From positions 1,533,927 to 1,597,926 of the forward strand of contig NZ_JACVQC010000001.1 of assembly GCF_018881505.1 (NCBI RefSeq): a DNA stretch of 64,000 nt, read 5' to 3'. Both the position numbers and the translations under genes were made by a program. The stretch's first letter is position 1. The number at the start of each line of letters is the position of its first letter. The notes below the pieces were generated by a model. That model saw only the letters and a program-made list of their open reading frames with translations, had not been told where the DNA came from and searched no databases. Shown in pieces: positions 17,076 through 26,336 of the stretch. The DNA comes from Polynucleobacter sp. UK-Mo-2m-Kol15. GTDB lineage: Bacteria; Pseudomonadota; Gammaproteobacteria; Burkholderiales; Burkholderiaceae.

Positions 17076-17300
17076 ATGGGCGATTACAAATACGAAGATG
17101 CTGTAAAACAGCTTCAAGAGTCTGGTGCTATTGGCTTGCAAGACTTTAAAAATCTATCGTATGAAGATCTAAATGAACTTCTTGAAGAAATCAAAGTTTG
17201 GTGTCTTTATGCGAACGGCAAGCTAGATAAGCTTCCAAAAGAATCTAAAAAGAAGAAGGATAAGAAGGATAAGAAGGATAAGAAGGATAAGAAGGATTAA
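17076..17300 (+). CDS. Small acidic/lysine-tailed protein of unknown function
   Basis: 74 aa, not recognised. Residues 1-50 look like a compact helical domain (EDAVKQLQESGAIGLQDF, LSYEDLNELLEEIKVWCLY); residues about 53-74 are a Lys/Asp tail made of repeated KKD. The tail is encoded by five perfect tandem copies of a 9-bp unit. Length divisible by three means copy-number change would only lengthen or shorten the tail. It stands between mgtC and the convergent phoR gene. The start is ATG 17076 with AAGTGAAAAATCC upstream, a weak ribosome site. Confidence 0.7.
   Translation: MGDYKYEDAVKQLQESGAIGLQDFKNLSYEDLNELLEEIKVWCLYANGKLDKLPKESKKKKDKKDKKDKKDKKD
17253..17297 (+). repeat. Five tandem copies of AAGAAGGAT (9 bp)
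   Basis: Perfect 9-bp tandem repeat encoding Lys-Lys-Asp five times at the 3' end of the small ORF, ending directly at its TAA. The copies are identical at nucleotide level, suggesting slippage rather than selection on codons. Confidence 0.9.
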
Positions 17301-17315
17301 TGCTGTAAGACCCAC

Positions 17316-18614
17316 TTAATCCGCAATACGCTCCTTGGGGAAACGCAAAATAAAAGTACTGCCCTTTCCAGGAGTGCTCTCAATAATTAACTGTGCTTGA
17401 TGGCGATTAGCAATATGCTTCACAATTGCCAATCCTAGGCCAGTTCCCCCTGTATCCCTAGAGCGACTTCTATCTACACGATAGAAGCGCTCAGTTAAGC
17501 GAGACAAGTGCTCTGAGGCGATGCCAGGCCCAGTATCGGTTACTGAAAATTCTCCCTCTCTATCCTGATTTAAGCGCCAATTAGCACTAATTGAGGCAGT
17601 ATCTGGAGAGTATCGAATCGCATTGGAAACCAGATTACCGAAAGCAGAAAGAATCTCCCGCTCTTCACCCATTAAATTAGATGGGCTCGAGACCTCAAAA
17701 TTAAAGACATGATGACCCTGCGATAGTGCCTCAGCATCATTTCTTAGTAAGGCCATCAGAGTTGGAATGCTAATTACCTGCATCGGAGCAGGCAAAGTAT
17801 TTGACTCAAGATTGGCGAGGGTTAACAAATCCTCAACTAAAGTCTTCATGCGCTGAGCCTGAGACATCATCATTTCAAAATATTGATTTTGTTGGCTCTT
17901 ATCCAACTCTAGCGACTGCATGGTTTCTAAAAAACCCATCAATACAGTGATGGGGGTTCTCATTTCGTGAGAAACATTTGCCACAAAATCTCGCCTCATC
18001 GCATCTGCCTTTTGCAAATCAGTAATATCTTGGATTAGCATGAGATGGCGATTATCCCCAAATGGAAAAGCCTGTAGCATCAAACTCAGGTTTGCACCCT
18101 TTCCCATTCGCTCCAGCAGCAATGGCTCCTCAAATTGACGTTTATAGAGATACTGAATAAATTCTGGGCGACGGATGAGAAAGTTGACCCGTTGCAGCGC
18201 GTCACGCTTAAAGTTTAAGCCGAAGAAACGCTCAGCAATTCCATTACACCATTCGATTTGGTCCTGATCATCCAACATCACGATGCCATTAGGTGAGGCC
18301 TGAAATGCTTCAATGAAACGAGCATGCTGCTTTTCTATAGATCGAATTTGCAGCTTAAGGTTACGAACTAAACGCTGAAGACGGAAAAGAATTTCTTCCC
18401 AATATCCACTTGGCAACGGCATCGTTTCAACCGAGTCGGCAACAGTAAATTTTCGCAGTCGCGCAAGATTGATATATGAGTAAATTAAGGGTATGGAAAG
18501 CACGCAAATTGCAGAGGCAATTGCTGCACTAGGACCAAGAAAGCTCAGCGCAATATAACCCCCAATAAACGCCAGGGAAATAAGTAAAGTAAAACGGGAA
18601 ATGACAGAGAACAT
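17316..18614 (-). CDS. phoR: Phosphate regulon sensor histidine kinase PhoR
   Basis: 432 aa inner-membrane sensor kinase. Order: two N-terminal hydrophobic helices (about 8-28 and 30-50) with almost no periplasmic loop, a PAS domain (about 97-200), the dimerisation/phosphoacceptor helix VSHEMRTPI with His216, and a HATPase domain with N-box NLVSNAIRYSP, G1 DTGPGIA and G2 GGTGLGLAIVKH. The missing sensor domain is typical of PhoR, which senses through the Pst-PhoU complex. It follows phoB by 61 bp, an interval holding a 6-bp hairpin (18632-18647). It is convergent with the small KKD-tail gene. Confidence 0.97.
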   Translation of the reverse strand: MFSVISRFTLLISLAFIGGYIALSFLGPSAAIASAICVLSIPLIYSYINLARLRKFTVADSVETMPLPSGYWEEILFRLQRLVRNLKLQIRSIEKQHARFIEAFQASPNGIVMLDDQDQIEWCNGIAERFFGLNFKRDALQRVNFLIRRPEFIQYLYKRQFEEPLLLERMGKGANLSLMLQAFPFGDNRHLMLIQDITDLQKADAMRRDFVANVSHEMRTPITVLMGFLETMQSLELDKSQQNQYFEMMMSQAQRMKTLVEDLLTLANLESNTLPAPMQVISIPTLMALLRNDAEALSQGHHVFNFEVSSPSNLMGEEREILSAFGNLVSNAIRYSPDTASISANWRLNQDREGEFSVTDTGPGIASEHLSRLTERFYRVDRSRSRDTGGTGLGLAIVKHIANRHQAQLIIESTPGKGSTFILRFPKERIAD

Positions 18615-18675
18615 ACGACAATCTTAGAGCATCTGGTCGATACCAGACAAAAAAGGGCCAAGAAGACCTTCTTAT

Positions 18676-19392
18676 TTAGGTCTGGGTAGGAATCTTGGTG
18701 ATTCGATAACCGCTTCCACGCACAGTCTCGATATAACGATCACAATCTGAGGGAGCCAAAGCAGCTCTCAGTCTTTTGATATGAACATCAACAGTACGTT
18801 CTTCGATATAGACTTCATTACCCCAGACCTTATCTAGCAAATTCGCCCTGGAGTGGACCCTCTCCGGATTAGCCATTAAAAATTGAAGTAAACGGTATTC
18901 CGTGGGCCCCAAAGAGACCGGTTGTGGGTCCATATTAGGCCAAACAGCAGTGACTCGATGGGATAAAGGATCAAGTTTAAGTGGGCCAACAGCTAGCGGG
19001 CCAGTATCCTCAACCGGAGTTTGACGACGCAGCAAAGCCTTAACGCGGGCGACCAACTCTTTTGGTGAAAAGGGCTTAGTTACATAATCATCTGCCCCCG
19101 AGTCCAAGCCCAAAACCTTGTCGGATTCTTCGCTTTTAGCTGTGAGCATTAGGATTGGGAGCGACCGTGTTTTATCGTTGGCTCTAAGTTCTCGAGCAAA
19201 CTGAACTCCAGATTTTCCTGGCAACATCCAATCCAAAATTAATAAACTAGGCAACTCATCTCGCATCATATTTAGTGCAATATCAGTCTGCATAGCCTTT
19301 TGAACATCATACCCCGCATGTGTCAAATTAATCGCAATGAGTTCCGCGATAGATGGCTCGTCTTCAACAATCAATATTCGGTGTGTCATCAT
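18676..19392 (-). CDS. phoB: Phosphate regulon response regulator PhoB
   Basis: 238 aa OmpR/PhoB-type transcription factor. The receiver domain carries the acidic pair Glu10/Asp11, phosphoacceptor Asp54 in LILDWMLPG, Thr in MLTAKSEE and the Lys in YVTKPFSPKEL. The winged-helix domain has SLGPTEYRLLQFLMANPERV and EERTVDVHIKRLR, matching the DNA-contacting helix of PhoB that reads TGTCA half-sites. It is transcribed with phoU upstream (20 bp) and phoR downstream. The Pho-box-like sites in this window are its predicted targets. Confidence 0.97.
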   Translation of the reverse strand: MMTHRILIVEDEPSIAELIAINLTHAGYDVQKAMQTDIALNMMRDELPSLLILDWMLPGKSGVQFARELRANDKTRSLPILMLTAKSEESDKVLGLDSGADDYVTKPFSPKELVARVKALLRRQTPVEDTGPLAVGPLKLDPLSHRVTAVWPNMDPQPVSLGPTEYRLLQFLMANPERVHSRANLLDKVWGNEVYIEERTVDVHIKRLRAALAPSDCDRYIETVRGSGYRITKIPTQT

Positions 19393-19412
19393 GAAGTCCG
19401 TATTGATATTGC

Positions 19413-20120
19413 TTATTCTCTATTTGCCTCGCGCACTAAATCTTCATGAGGAATATGTCGTACGTCAGAGCCTTTGACGATGTAAATAACGAACTCAGCA
19501 ATATTCTTTGCATGATCGCCAATACGCTCAATCGCCTTAGCAATCGTCAACATATCTAAGCCAGTAGAGATTGAACGTGGATCTTCCATCATGTAAGAGA
19601 TCAGCTTACGCACAAAGCCTCTAAATTCCTCATCAATCTGACGATCTTCTTCCACAACTTCTGCAGCAGCAATTGTATCTAAGCGAGCAAAAGCATCAAG
19701 ACTACGACGTAATAGTGAAATAGCCATTTGACCAGATAGGCGAATTTCAGCGACATTAATATTGTAAGTTTCTCCAGACTCGATCAAGCGCTTCGTTCTC
19801 TTGGCGACACGCTCTGCCTCATCGCCGGCTCGCTCCAGATTAGTAATCGCTTTAGATACGGCCATTACTAGTCGCAAATCTCGCGCCGTAGGCTGACGAC
19901 GTGCAATCAATTCGGTACAGGCCGAATCAATCTGAATTTCAAGATCATTAACAGACTTCTCATTTGCAATAACTACATTACAAGTTTCAACATCCATTTG
20001 CGTAAAGGCACGCATCGCCGTTGAAATCTGAGACTCAACAAGACCACCCATTTCTAGCAAACGGCTAGAGAGAGAATTTAAATCTACGTCAAATTGTGAG
20101 GAAAGGTGTTTATCTGGCAT
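19413..20120 (-). CDS. phoU: Phosphate transport system regulatory protein PhoU
   Basis: 235 aa cytoplasmic protein made of two three-helix PhoU repeats (about 15-110 and 120-215). Metal-binding type motifs are AGDEAERVAKR in repeat one and AIERIGDHAKNIAEFVI in repeat two. It links Pst transport activity to PhoR and represses the regulon when phosphate is plentiful. It lies between pstB (12 bp upstream) and phoB in the same operon. Confidence 0.97.
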   Translation of the reverse strand: MPDKHLSSQFDVDLNSLSSRLLEMGGLVESQISTAMRAFTQMDVETCNVVIANEKSVNDLEIQIDSACTELIARRQPTARDLRLVMAVSKAITNLERAGDEAERVAKRTKRLIESGETYNINVAEIRLSGQMAISLLRRSLDAFARLDTIAAAEVVEEDRQIDEEFRGFVRKLISYMMEDPRSISTGLDMLTIAKAIERIGDHAKNIAEFVIYIVKGSDVRHIPHEDLVREANRE

Positions 20121-20132
20121 TTAGAGCTCCAA

Positions 20133-20924
20133 TTAACCGAAACGGCCGGTAATGTAATCTTCTGTTTCTTTACGCTTAGGCTTGATGAAGATTTCATCTG
20201 TCTTACCGAACTCGATTAAGCTTCCTAGGTACATATACGCAGTGTAATCCGATACACGAGCAGCTTGTTGCATATTATGAGTAACAATCGCAATAGTGTA
20301 CTCATGCTTGAGCTCATTAATTAACTCTTCAATCTTACCGGTAGAGATTGGATCCAAGGCAGAAGTTGGCTCATCTAGCAGAATCACGGAAGGTTTAACC
20401 GCCACGCCACGTGCAATACATAAGCGCTGCTGCTGACCGCCAGAAAGAGATAACCCACTTTGGTTTAATTTGTCTTTGGCTTCATTCCATAATGCAGCCT
20501 TATTTAAGGCCCACTCTACACGCTCATCCATTTCAGAGCGAGAAAGCTTTTCATATAGACGCACACCAAAAGCAATGTTTTCATAAATCGACATTGGGAA
20601 CGGAGTTGGTTTCTGAAAAACCATACCGATTCTTGAGCGGAGTAAATTGAGATCCTGTCCAGGCTCCAAAGTGTTCTGACCGTAGAAGTTAATCTGGCCT
20701 TCGGCACGTTGCCCAGGATAAAGGTCATACATGCGGTTTAAAGTTCGGAGCAAAGTAGATTTACCACAACCTGAAGGACCAATGAAGGCGGTCACTTTGC
20801 CTTCTTCAATATCCAGATTAATATCTTTTAGACCCTGAAATGAACCGTAAAAGAAGTTTAAATTACGCACTTCAAGCGCATTTTTTACTTCTTTTGCTGT
20901 TTGCATATTGGTTTGATCATTCAT
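20133..20924 (-). CDS. pstB: Phosphate ABC transporter ATP-binding protein PstB
   Basis: ATPase of the Pst high-affinity phosphate importer. Walker [11 protein letters not shown]-loop [13 protein letters not shown], signature [14 protein letters not shown], Walker [14 protein letters not shown] and the switch His in IVTHNM are all present. I chose ATG 20924 (263 aa) because AAGGAATC sits just ahead and the length fits the family. An upstream in-frame ATG at 20981, overlapping the pstA stop as TAATG, would give 282 aa with an unconserved N-terminus and might still be used through coupling. It is followed by phoU after 12 bp. Confidence 0.95.
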   Translation of the reverse strand: MNDQTNMQTAKEVKNALEVRNLNFFYGSFQGLKDINLDIEEGKVTAFIGPSGCGKSTLLRTLNRMYDLYPGQRAEGQINFYGQNTLEPGQDLNLLRSRIGMVFQKPTPFPMSIYENIAFGVRLYEKLSRSEMDERVEWALNKAALWNEAKDKLNQSGLSLSGGQQQRLCIARGVAVKPSVILLDEPTSALDPISTGKIEELINELKHEYTIAIVTHNMQQAARVSDYTAYMYLGSLIEFGKTDEIFIKPKRKETEDYITGRFG

Positions 20925-20980
20925 TTTGATTCCTTGACTATCGATTGTATTTAAGTCAAACATGGTTTTCATATTGGCCA

Positions 20981-21847
20981 TTAGCTTTGCACTTTTTCAC
21001 GGAACACTACTCGCGCCAGAATATTTAATCCCAACACTGCAAATGTAATTAATAAAGCGGCTGCCCAAGCGAGATCCACCCAGTTATCGTAGGGGCTCAT
21101 TGCAAATTGGAATATGACTACCGGTAAATTTGCCATTGGCGCGTTCATATTTGTAGAGAAAAATTGATTGTTTAGCGCAGTAAAGAGTAAAGGTGCAGTT
21201 TCACCGCTCACACGCGCAAGTGCCAATAAGATTCCGGTAATCACACCGCTTTGTGCAGCGCGCAAGGTGATCATAAAAGCTACCTTCCACTTCGGCGTAC
21301 CCAAGGCATAAGCTGCCTCACGTAAACTTCCAGGGACTAAGCGCAACATATTTTCAGTAGTTCGTACCACCACCGGAATAGCAATCAGCGCCAATGCAAT
21401 AGTGCCTGCCCAGCCAGAAAAATGCTTTACTTGAGCAACCACAATGGCGTAGACAAACAAGCCGATCACAATTGACGGTGCCGAAAGCATAATATCTGTA
21501 ACAAATCGAGTGATGGAAGCAATCTTACTTCTATCGCCATACTCAGAAAGATACAAACCAGCAAGCACCCCAATAGGCGTACTAATCAAAGTACAACTGG
21601 CTACGATCATTAAACTTCCAAGAATTGCATTCGCCAAACCGCCGCCCTCAGATCCAGGGGCAGGAGTACTTTGCGTGAAAACATCCAGATTAATTGAGGA
21701 GAATCCCTTGATAAAGAGAATGCTCAAGATCCATAAAAGGAATGCCATTCCTACAATCATGGCCCCAGTAGATAGGATTAGACCAATTTTATTTGCGCGC
21801 TTGCGTTTCGCAAAAATTGCGGGATTAATATTTGAGAGGCCGTTCAT
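20981..21847 (-). CDS. pstA: Phosphate ABC transporter permease PstA
   Basis: Inner-membrane permease with six predicted helices. The permease EAA loop reads [14 protein letters not shown], and [16 protein letters not shown] and [12 protein letters not shown] are family blocks. I chose ATG 21847 (288 aa) because it overlaps the pstC stop as ATGA; a longer in-frame version reaches 21889 inside pstC. It forms the channel with PstC. The conserved Arg near the periplasmic side (RTTENMLR) is present. Confidence 0.95.
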   Translation of the reverse strand: MNGLSNINPAIFAKRKRANKIGLILSTGAMIVGMAFLLWILSILFIKGFSSINLDVFTQSTPAPGSEGGGLANAILGSLMIVASCTLISTPIGVLAGLYLSEYGDRSKIASITRFVTDIMLSAPSIVIGLFVYAIVVAQVKHFSGWAGTIALALIAIPVVVRTTENMLRLVPGSLREAAYALGTPKWKVAFMITLRAAQSGVITGILLALARVSGETAPLLFTALNNQFFSTNMNAPMANLPVVIFQFAMSPYDNWVDLAWAAALLITFAVLGLNILARVVFREKVQS

Positions 21848-22833
21848 GTTTTCAATCCCTGTTTTTTCTCCATATTCATGAGCATCCATTTCGCGATAGC
21901 CAACACAATGAATGTAATCATAAATAGCGCTAGACCCAACGCAAATAATGAAGAGTAATGGGGTCCAAGTTCAGCCTCACCGAACTCATTTGCCAAAGTA
22001 GAGGCAATAGAATTACCAGGGGCAAATAAAGATGCTGACAGACGATGGGCGTTACCAATAACAAAGGTAACCGCCATGGTTTCACCAAGCGCCCTACCTA
22101 ATCCCAACATAATTCCACCAATGACACCTGCCTTGGTATAAGGCAAAACGACATTTTTAACCACTTCCCAGGTCGTACAGCCAATTCCATAAGCAGACTC
22201 TTTTAATACTGGCGGAACAATCTCAAAAACATCGCGCATCACTGAGGCGATAAATGGCAAAATCATCATCGCCAAGATTAAACCAGCACACAAAATACCA
22301 ATACCATTAAAAGCACCTGAGAACAAAATTCCCAAACCAGGAATCTGTCCGAGAGTACCCGCCAAAGCTGGCTGAATATACTCGGCGAATAGTGGTGCAA
22401 ATACAAATAAGCCAAACATACCGTAGATGATGGAAGGGACTGCCGCAAGTAGTTCAACCGCTGTGCCCAGGGGTCTGCGTAAAACAGCAGGACATAATTC
22501 TGTAAGAAAGACTGCGATACCAAAACTTAATGGTACGGCTATTAGCAGAGCAATCAGGGAGGTCACGATGGTGCCATAGATTGCAATCAAGCCGCCAAAC
22601 TCTCCGTTGATAATGTCCCACTCTTTGGTAAAGAAAAAACCAATTCCAAATTTATCTAGCGCCGGCCAAGCATTGATGATGAGTGAAATGATGATCCCAA
22701 TTAGAGCAATCAGCACTGATAAGGCGAAAAATTGAGTGACTCCATGAAAGAGGAAGTCCTGAATACGCTGCAACTTAGCGATACTCAGCGCCTGAGGCGT
22801 CGGTGCCGCGTGAGACTGGGTCGATTCCATCAT
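21844..22833 (-). CDS. pstC: Phosphate ABC transporter permease PstC
   Basis: 329 aa permease with about six membrane helices. Blocks include [36 protein letters not shown], the EAA-type [15 protein letters not shown] and [18 protein letters not shown]. It pairs with PstA. A hairpin in the 87-bp gap after pstS may lower its expression relative to the binding protein. Confidence 0.96.
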   Translation of the reverse strand: MMESTQSHAAPTPQALSIAKLQRIQDFLFHGVTQFFALSVLIALIGIIISLIINAWPALDKFGIGFFFTKEWDIINGEFGGLIAIYGTIVTSLIALLIAVPLSFGIAVFLTELCPAVLRRPLGTAVELLAAVPSIIYGMFGLFVFAPLFAEYIQPALAGTLGQIPGLGILFSGAFNGIGILCAGLILAMMILPFIASVMRDVFEIVPPVLKESAYGIGCTTWEVVKNVVLPYTKAGVIGGIMLGLGRALGETMAVTFVIGNAHRLSASLFAPGNSIASTLANEFGEAELGPHYSSLFALGLALFMITFIVLAIAKWMLMNMEKKQGLKT

Positions 22834-22858
22834 AAATTACGCTTATTTAAATATTGAA

Positions 22859-22883
22859 ACAGCCCCACTTTTAGTGGAGCTGT
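22859..22883 (-). terminator. Hairpin between pstS and pstC (attenuator or mRNA stabiliser)
   Basis: Two 10-nt arms (ACAGCCCCAC / GTGGAGCTGT) with one mismatch and a 5-nt loop. On the minus strand it is followed only by TTTC, so full termination is unlikely. A hairpin here commonly keeps pstS mRNA more abundant than the rest of the operon. Confidence 0.55.
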
Positions 22884-22920
22884 TATTTATGAATGATTAA
22901 GAAGGCTTAATCATCTGTCT

Positions 22921-23943
22921 TTACTTGGTAACAACCTTAGAAAATACATTCTTGCGAATGAAATCGGTAGTTACATCAGGCATTGGAACGTAATCTAACT
23001 CTAAAGCCATATTCTTGCCATCTTTAAATCCGAAGTCAAAGAACTTCATTACTTCAGCAGCATTCGCCTTATTTTCTGGATTCTTGTACAAGAGGATAAA
23101 AGATGCACCAGTGATTGGCCAGGATTTAGCACCAGAAGCATTGGTAATGAATGTACCCATACCTGGGATCTTTGCCCAATCAGTTCCAGCAGCAGCAGCA
23201 GCAAAAGTTACATCATCAGGCTGGACATAATTGCCATCTTTATTTTTCAAAGAGATGTGCGTCATTTTGTTTTTCTTGGCGTAAGCATACTCAACATAAC
23301 CTACTGAGTTCTTAACACGAGAAACGTTTGCAGCAACACCTTCATTACCTTTACCGCCAACAGATGAAGCCGCTGGCCATTTAACGGCAGCGCCTGCACC
23401 AACAGCATCTTTCCAGAGGGTACTAGCTTTGGCTAAGTAGTCAGTAAAAATTGCAGTTGTTCCGGATCCATCGGCACGGTGAACAACAGTAATTGGACCC
23501 GAGGGGATCTTCACTCCTGGGTTCATCAAAGCAATACGCTTGTCACCCCAATCCGAAATCACACCTTGGAAAATATCAGCTAATGTTGGGCCGTCCAATT
23601 TGAGCTCACCAGGCTTAACACCGTCAACGTTCATGACTGGTACCACGCCTCCAATAATGGCTGGGAACTGAACCATGCCGTCTTTTTCTAAATCTTCGAA
23701 CTTCACTGGATTATCAGTTGCACCAAAATCCACTGTTTTCGCTTTGATTTGCTTGATACCACCGGAAGAACCAATGGACTGGTAATTTAAGTTTGAGCCA
23801 GTTTTTGCTTTATAAGCTTCGGCCCATTTTGCATAGATTGGATATGGAAATGTTGCGCCAGCACCGGTCATGTCGGCTGCAAAGGCAACTGGAGCAATTG
23901 AAATCGCGCCAATGACCAACGCTTTTTTCAAAAATGAGTTCAT
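22921..23943 (-). CDS. pstS: Phosphate ABC transporter substrate-binding protein PstS
   Basis: 340 aa periplasmic binding protein. Signal peptide: Lys6-Lys7, hydrophobic 8-20, cleavage after AFA22. The phosphate-binding blocks are GAGATFPYPIYAKW, QSIGSSGGIKQI, DFGATDNPV, VHRADGSGTTAIFTDYL and GNEGVAANV, which supply the Thr/Ser/Asp/Arg ligands. It is first in the pst operon, with a close Pho-box match 59 bp upstream and ribosome site GAGGAAC before the ATG. Confidence 0.97.
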   Translation of the reverse strand: MNSFLKKALVIGAISIAPVAFAADMTGAGATFPYPIYAKWAEAYKAKTGSNLNYQSIGSSGGIKQIKAKTVDFGATDNPVKFEDLEKDGMVQFPAIIGGVVPVMNVDGVKPGELKLDGPTLADIFQGVISDWGDKRIALMNPGVKIPSGPITVVHRADGSGTTAIFTDYLAKASTLWKDAVGAGAAVKWPAASSVGGKGNEGVAANVSRVKNSVGYVEYAYAKKNKMTHISLKNKDGNYVQPDDVTFAAAAAGTDWAKIPGMGTFITNASGAKSWPITGASFILLYKNPENKANAAEVMKFFDFGFKDGKNMALELDYVPMPDVTTDFIRKNVFSKVVTK

Positions 23944-24001
23944 ATGGATCGTTCCTCAGATAAATTACGCAACATTGCGATAGGAGGAAGATACGTCTTG
24001 A

Positions 24002-24021
24002 GTGTGACCCTTTTATGACAG
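24002..24021 (-). promoter_or_regulatory. Pho box upstream of pstS
   Basis: Minus strand CTGTCATAAAAGGGTCACAC matches 17 of 20 positions of the E. coli consensus, with both half-sites at 11-bp spacing. It ends 59 bp before the pstS ATG, and is the best match in the window. Confidence 0.8.
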
Positions 24022-24054
24022 CTTTTTTAATGCAAATTTAATTAATAAAATCAA

Positions 24055-25401
24055 TTACTTAGATATCGGCACCAGATCTGCAATACTTTTAGCTGAGCTC
24101 ATAGCTAGATCTCCATCTTGAGCCTCTACCATGACCCGCAGGACTGGTTCTGTACCCGAAGCGCGAATAAGAACCCTTCCCTTACCCTTAAGAGCAGTCT
24201 CGACCTGGCTTATCTGAGCTTTAAGGGCCTCATCAGACTTCCAGTCGTAGCCAGCCTTAAATTTGACATTCAGAAGCACCTGCGGGAAGAGCGTTACGGA
24301 GTCCAGAAGCTCTACCAAACTCTTCTTAGCTTGACTCATGGCTGCTAGCACCTGTAACGCAGCAATAGTGCCATCACCAGTTGAGTGCTGATCAAGGCAA
24401 AGGAGATGGCCCGAACCTTCACCACCAATAATCCAGCCTTTTTGCTTCAGTAACTCTAAGACATAACGGTCCCCTACATTGGCGCGCTCAAAGCCAATTC
24501 CTAAACCCTGAATTGCATTTTCTACTGCAAGGTTCGTCATCAATGTACCAACCACCCCACTAATTGCTTGGCCGCGATTAATCCGATCTTTTGCAAGAAC
24601 GTATAAGAGTTCATCGCCATTAAATAATCGGCCAGAGGCATCAACCATTTGCAGACGATCCGCATCGCCATCCAAAGCAATGCCGAGATCAGCGTTGGTT
24701 TCTTTAACCTTGGCGATTAATGCTGCAGGGGCGGTAGCACCAAAGCCATCATTAATATTACGGCCATCGGGCTGAACACCAATCGAGATTACTTCAGCAC
24801 CCAACTCATGAAAGACATGAGGGGCAATATGGTATGCAGCGCCATGAGCACAATCGACAACCAACTTCATCCCTTTGAGATTTAGCTCACCTGGAAAGGT
24901 GGATTTACAAAATTCGATATAACGGCCAGCAGCATCATCTATACGAAAAGCTTTACCCAACTCCTTTGAGCTAACGCAACCCATCGGCTTAGCAAGCTCA
25001 GCTTCAATCGCTAATTCAAAATCATCGCTTAACTTACCGCCCTCTGCGGAGAAAAATTTAATACCGTTATCTTGATAAGGGTTGTGTGAAGCGGAGATGA
25101 CTACACCTGCAGATAAGCGCAAGGCTTTAGTAAGGTAAGCAACCCCTGGGGTGGGCATTGGTCCACACAGCATGACGTCCACACCAGCGGCAGCGAAACC
25201 AGCTTCTAGAGCTGCCTCTAATAGGTAACCAGAAACACGGGTATCTTTACCAATCAAAATCTTGCAGCGCTCACCAGGCTTTACCTGACTACTCAATACT
25301 TTACCTGCAGCATAGCCAAGACGTGTAATGAATTCCGGAACAATCGGAAATTGCCCTACCTCGCCGCGGATGCCATCAGTACCAAAGTATTGTTTTTTCA
25401 T
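24055..25401 (-). CDS. glmM: Phosphoglucosamine mutase GlmM
   Basis: 448 aa enzyme converting glucosamine-6-phosphate to glucosamine-1-phosphate for peptidoglycan and lipopolysaccharide precursors. The phosphoserine loop is [17 protein letters not shown], the metal loop DGDADR, the sugar-specificity loop GGEGSGH (as in GlmM rather than phosphomannomutase), and the C-terminal phosphate-binding loop [12 protein letters not shown]. It is last of the rlmE-ftsH-folP-glmM order conserved in proteobacteria, 40 bp after folP, and just upstream of the pst promoter. Confidence 0.97.
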   Translation of the reverse strand: MKKQYFGTDGIRGEVGQFPIVPEFITRLGYAAGKVLSSQVKPGERCKILIGKDTRVSGYLLEAALEAGFAAAGVDVMLCGPMPTPGVAYLTKALRLSAGVVISASHNPYQDNGIKFFSAEGGKLSDDFELAIEAELAKPMGCVSSKELGKAFRIDDAAGRYIEFCKSTFPGELNLKGMKLVVDCAHGAAYHIAPHVFHELGAEVISIGVQPDGRNINDGFGATAPAALIAKVKETNADLGIALDGDADRLQMVDASGRLFNGDELLYVLAKDRINRGQAISGVVGTLMTNLAVENAIQGLGIGFERANVGDRYVLELLKQKGWIIGGEGSGHLLCLDQHSTGDGTIAALQVLAAMSQAKKSLVELLDSVTLFPQVLLNVKFKAGYDWKSDEALKAQISQVETALKGKGRVLIRASGTEPVLRVMVEAQDGDLAMSSAKSIADLVPISK

Positions 25402-25441
25402 ACTCTTAATTATAAAACTTGTGAGTATTTAGCCAAGCAAG

Positions 25442-26314
25442 TTATGCCTGGATCGCTTCCCAGAGCTTTAGGGAGTCAACCGTCTCCTGAACATCATGGA
25501 CGCGAATGATACGAGCGCCACGATCTGCGGCCAGAATGGCAGCTGCCACACTGGGTGCTACACGGTCATTAGTATCGCGACCTGTTAATTTACCTAGCAT
25601 TGATTTACGAGATATCCCGGCCAATACCGGATAGCCTAATTGCGAGAATTGATCAAAATCCGCCAGCATCCTCAGGTTGTGCTCTAGACTTTTACCAAAA
25701 CCAAAGCCAGGATCGATGGTAATTCTATTTTGAGCAATCCCTTGACTCTCCAGCAAAGCTGCACGTTCTTGCAGAAACACCTTTACCTCGGCAATGACAT
25801 CACGATACTCGGGATCAAATTGCATGGTCTGTGGATCACGCTGCATGTGCATAAGGATAAGGCCGCACTGCTTACTTGGATCACACTGATCACTCTCAAT
25901 GATCACCTCTACCGCCCCCTCTTGTCGTAGAGCCCAAATATCATTGACGCAATCAACTCCAGCATTGAGTGCCTGACGCATGGTCTCAGATTTATAGGTA
26001 TCAATTGATAAGGGGACACCACAATCTTTCAAAGCATCAATTACTGGTAAGACGCGATCTAATTCTTCTTGCAGGGAGACAGGCTCAGCACCTGGGCGAG
26101 TAGATTCACCGCCAATATCAATCATGTCTGCTCCGTTGGCAATCATGCGCTCTGCTTGTGCAATGGCATCGCTTGGGGTTCTGAACTTACCACCATCTGA
26201 AAAGGAATCTGGCGTGGCATTCAAAATACCCATGACTAATGGGCGTTGACGTTTGCTAAGGTCAAAAAGAAAACGCCCGCAACGCCATGTTGCGGGCAGA
26301 GTTTGCTTCATCAA
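25442..26314 (-). CDS. folP: Dihydropteroate synthase FolP
   Basis: 290 aa TIM-barrel enzyme that joins p-aminobenzoate to the pterin diphosphate in folate synthesis, the sulfonamide target. Signatures: MGILNATPDSFSDGG, DIGGESTRPGAEPV, SIDTYKSETMR, DPGFGFGKSLEHN, GISRKSMLG and IIRVHDV. It starts at ATG 26314, 22 bp after ftsH (ATGATG; either Met possible). The conserved CGRF segment near the N-terminus lies within a sequence that also has the form of an intrinsic terminator (26266-26297). Confidence 0.97.
   Translation of the reverse strand: MMKQTLPATWRCGRFLFDLSKRQRPLVMGILNATPDSFSDGGKFRTPSDAIAQAERMIANGADMIDIGGESTRPGAEPVSLQEELDRVLPVIDALKDCGVPLSIDTYKSETMRQALNAGVDCVNDIWALRQEGAVEVIIESDQCDPSKQCGLILMHMQRDPQTMQFDPEYRDVIAEVKVFLQERAALLESQGIAQNRITIDPGFGFGKSLEHNLRMLADFDQFSQLGYPVLAGISRKSMLGKLTGRDTNDRVAPSVAAAILAADRGARIIRVHDVQETVDSLKLWEAIQA
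26266..26297 (-). terminator. Terminator-like hairpin inside the 5' end of folP
   Basis: On the minus strand, a perfect 9-bp stem GCCCGCAAC / GTTGCGGGC with a 5-nt loop (26275-26297) is followed by GTTTTCTTTTT. This is the form of a Rho-independent terminator, yet it encodes FolP residues about 6-19, including the conserved CGRF. It could attenuate folP-glmM relative to ftsH. Confidence 0.6.
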
Positions 26315-26336
26315 CTAATTATGAGCTAAAGATGAG

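Noticed and set aside
17253..17297. CRISPR-like or intergenic repeat
   Set aside because: The repeat is a 9-bp unit without spacers and lies in frame within a small ORF.
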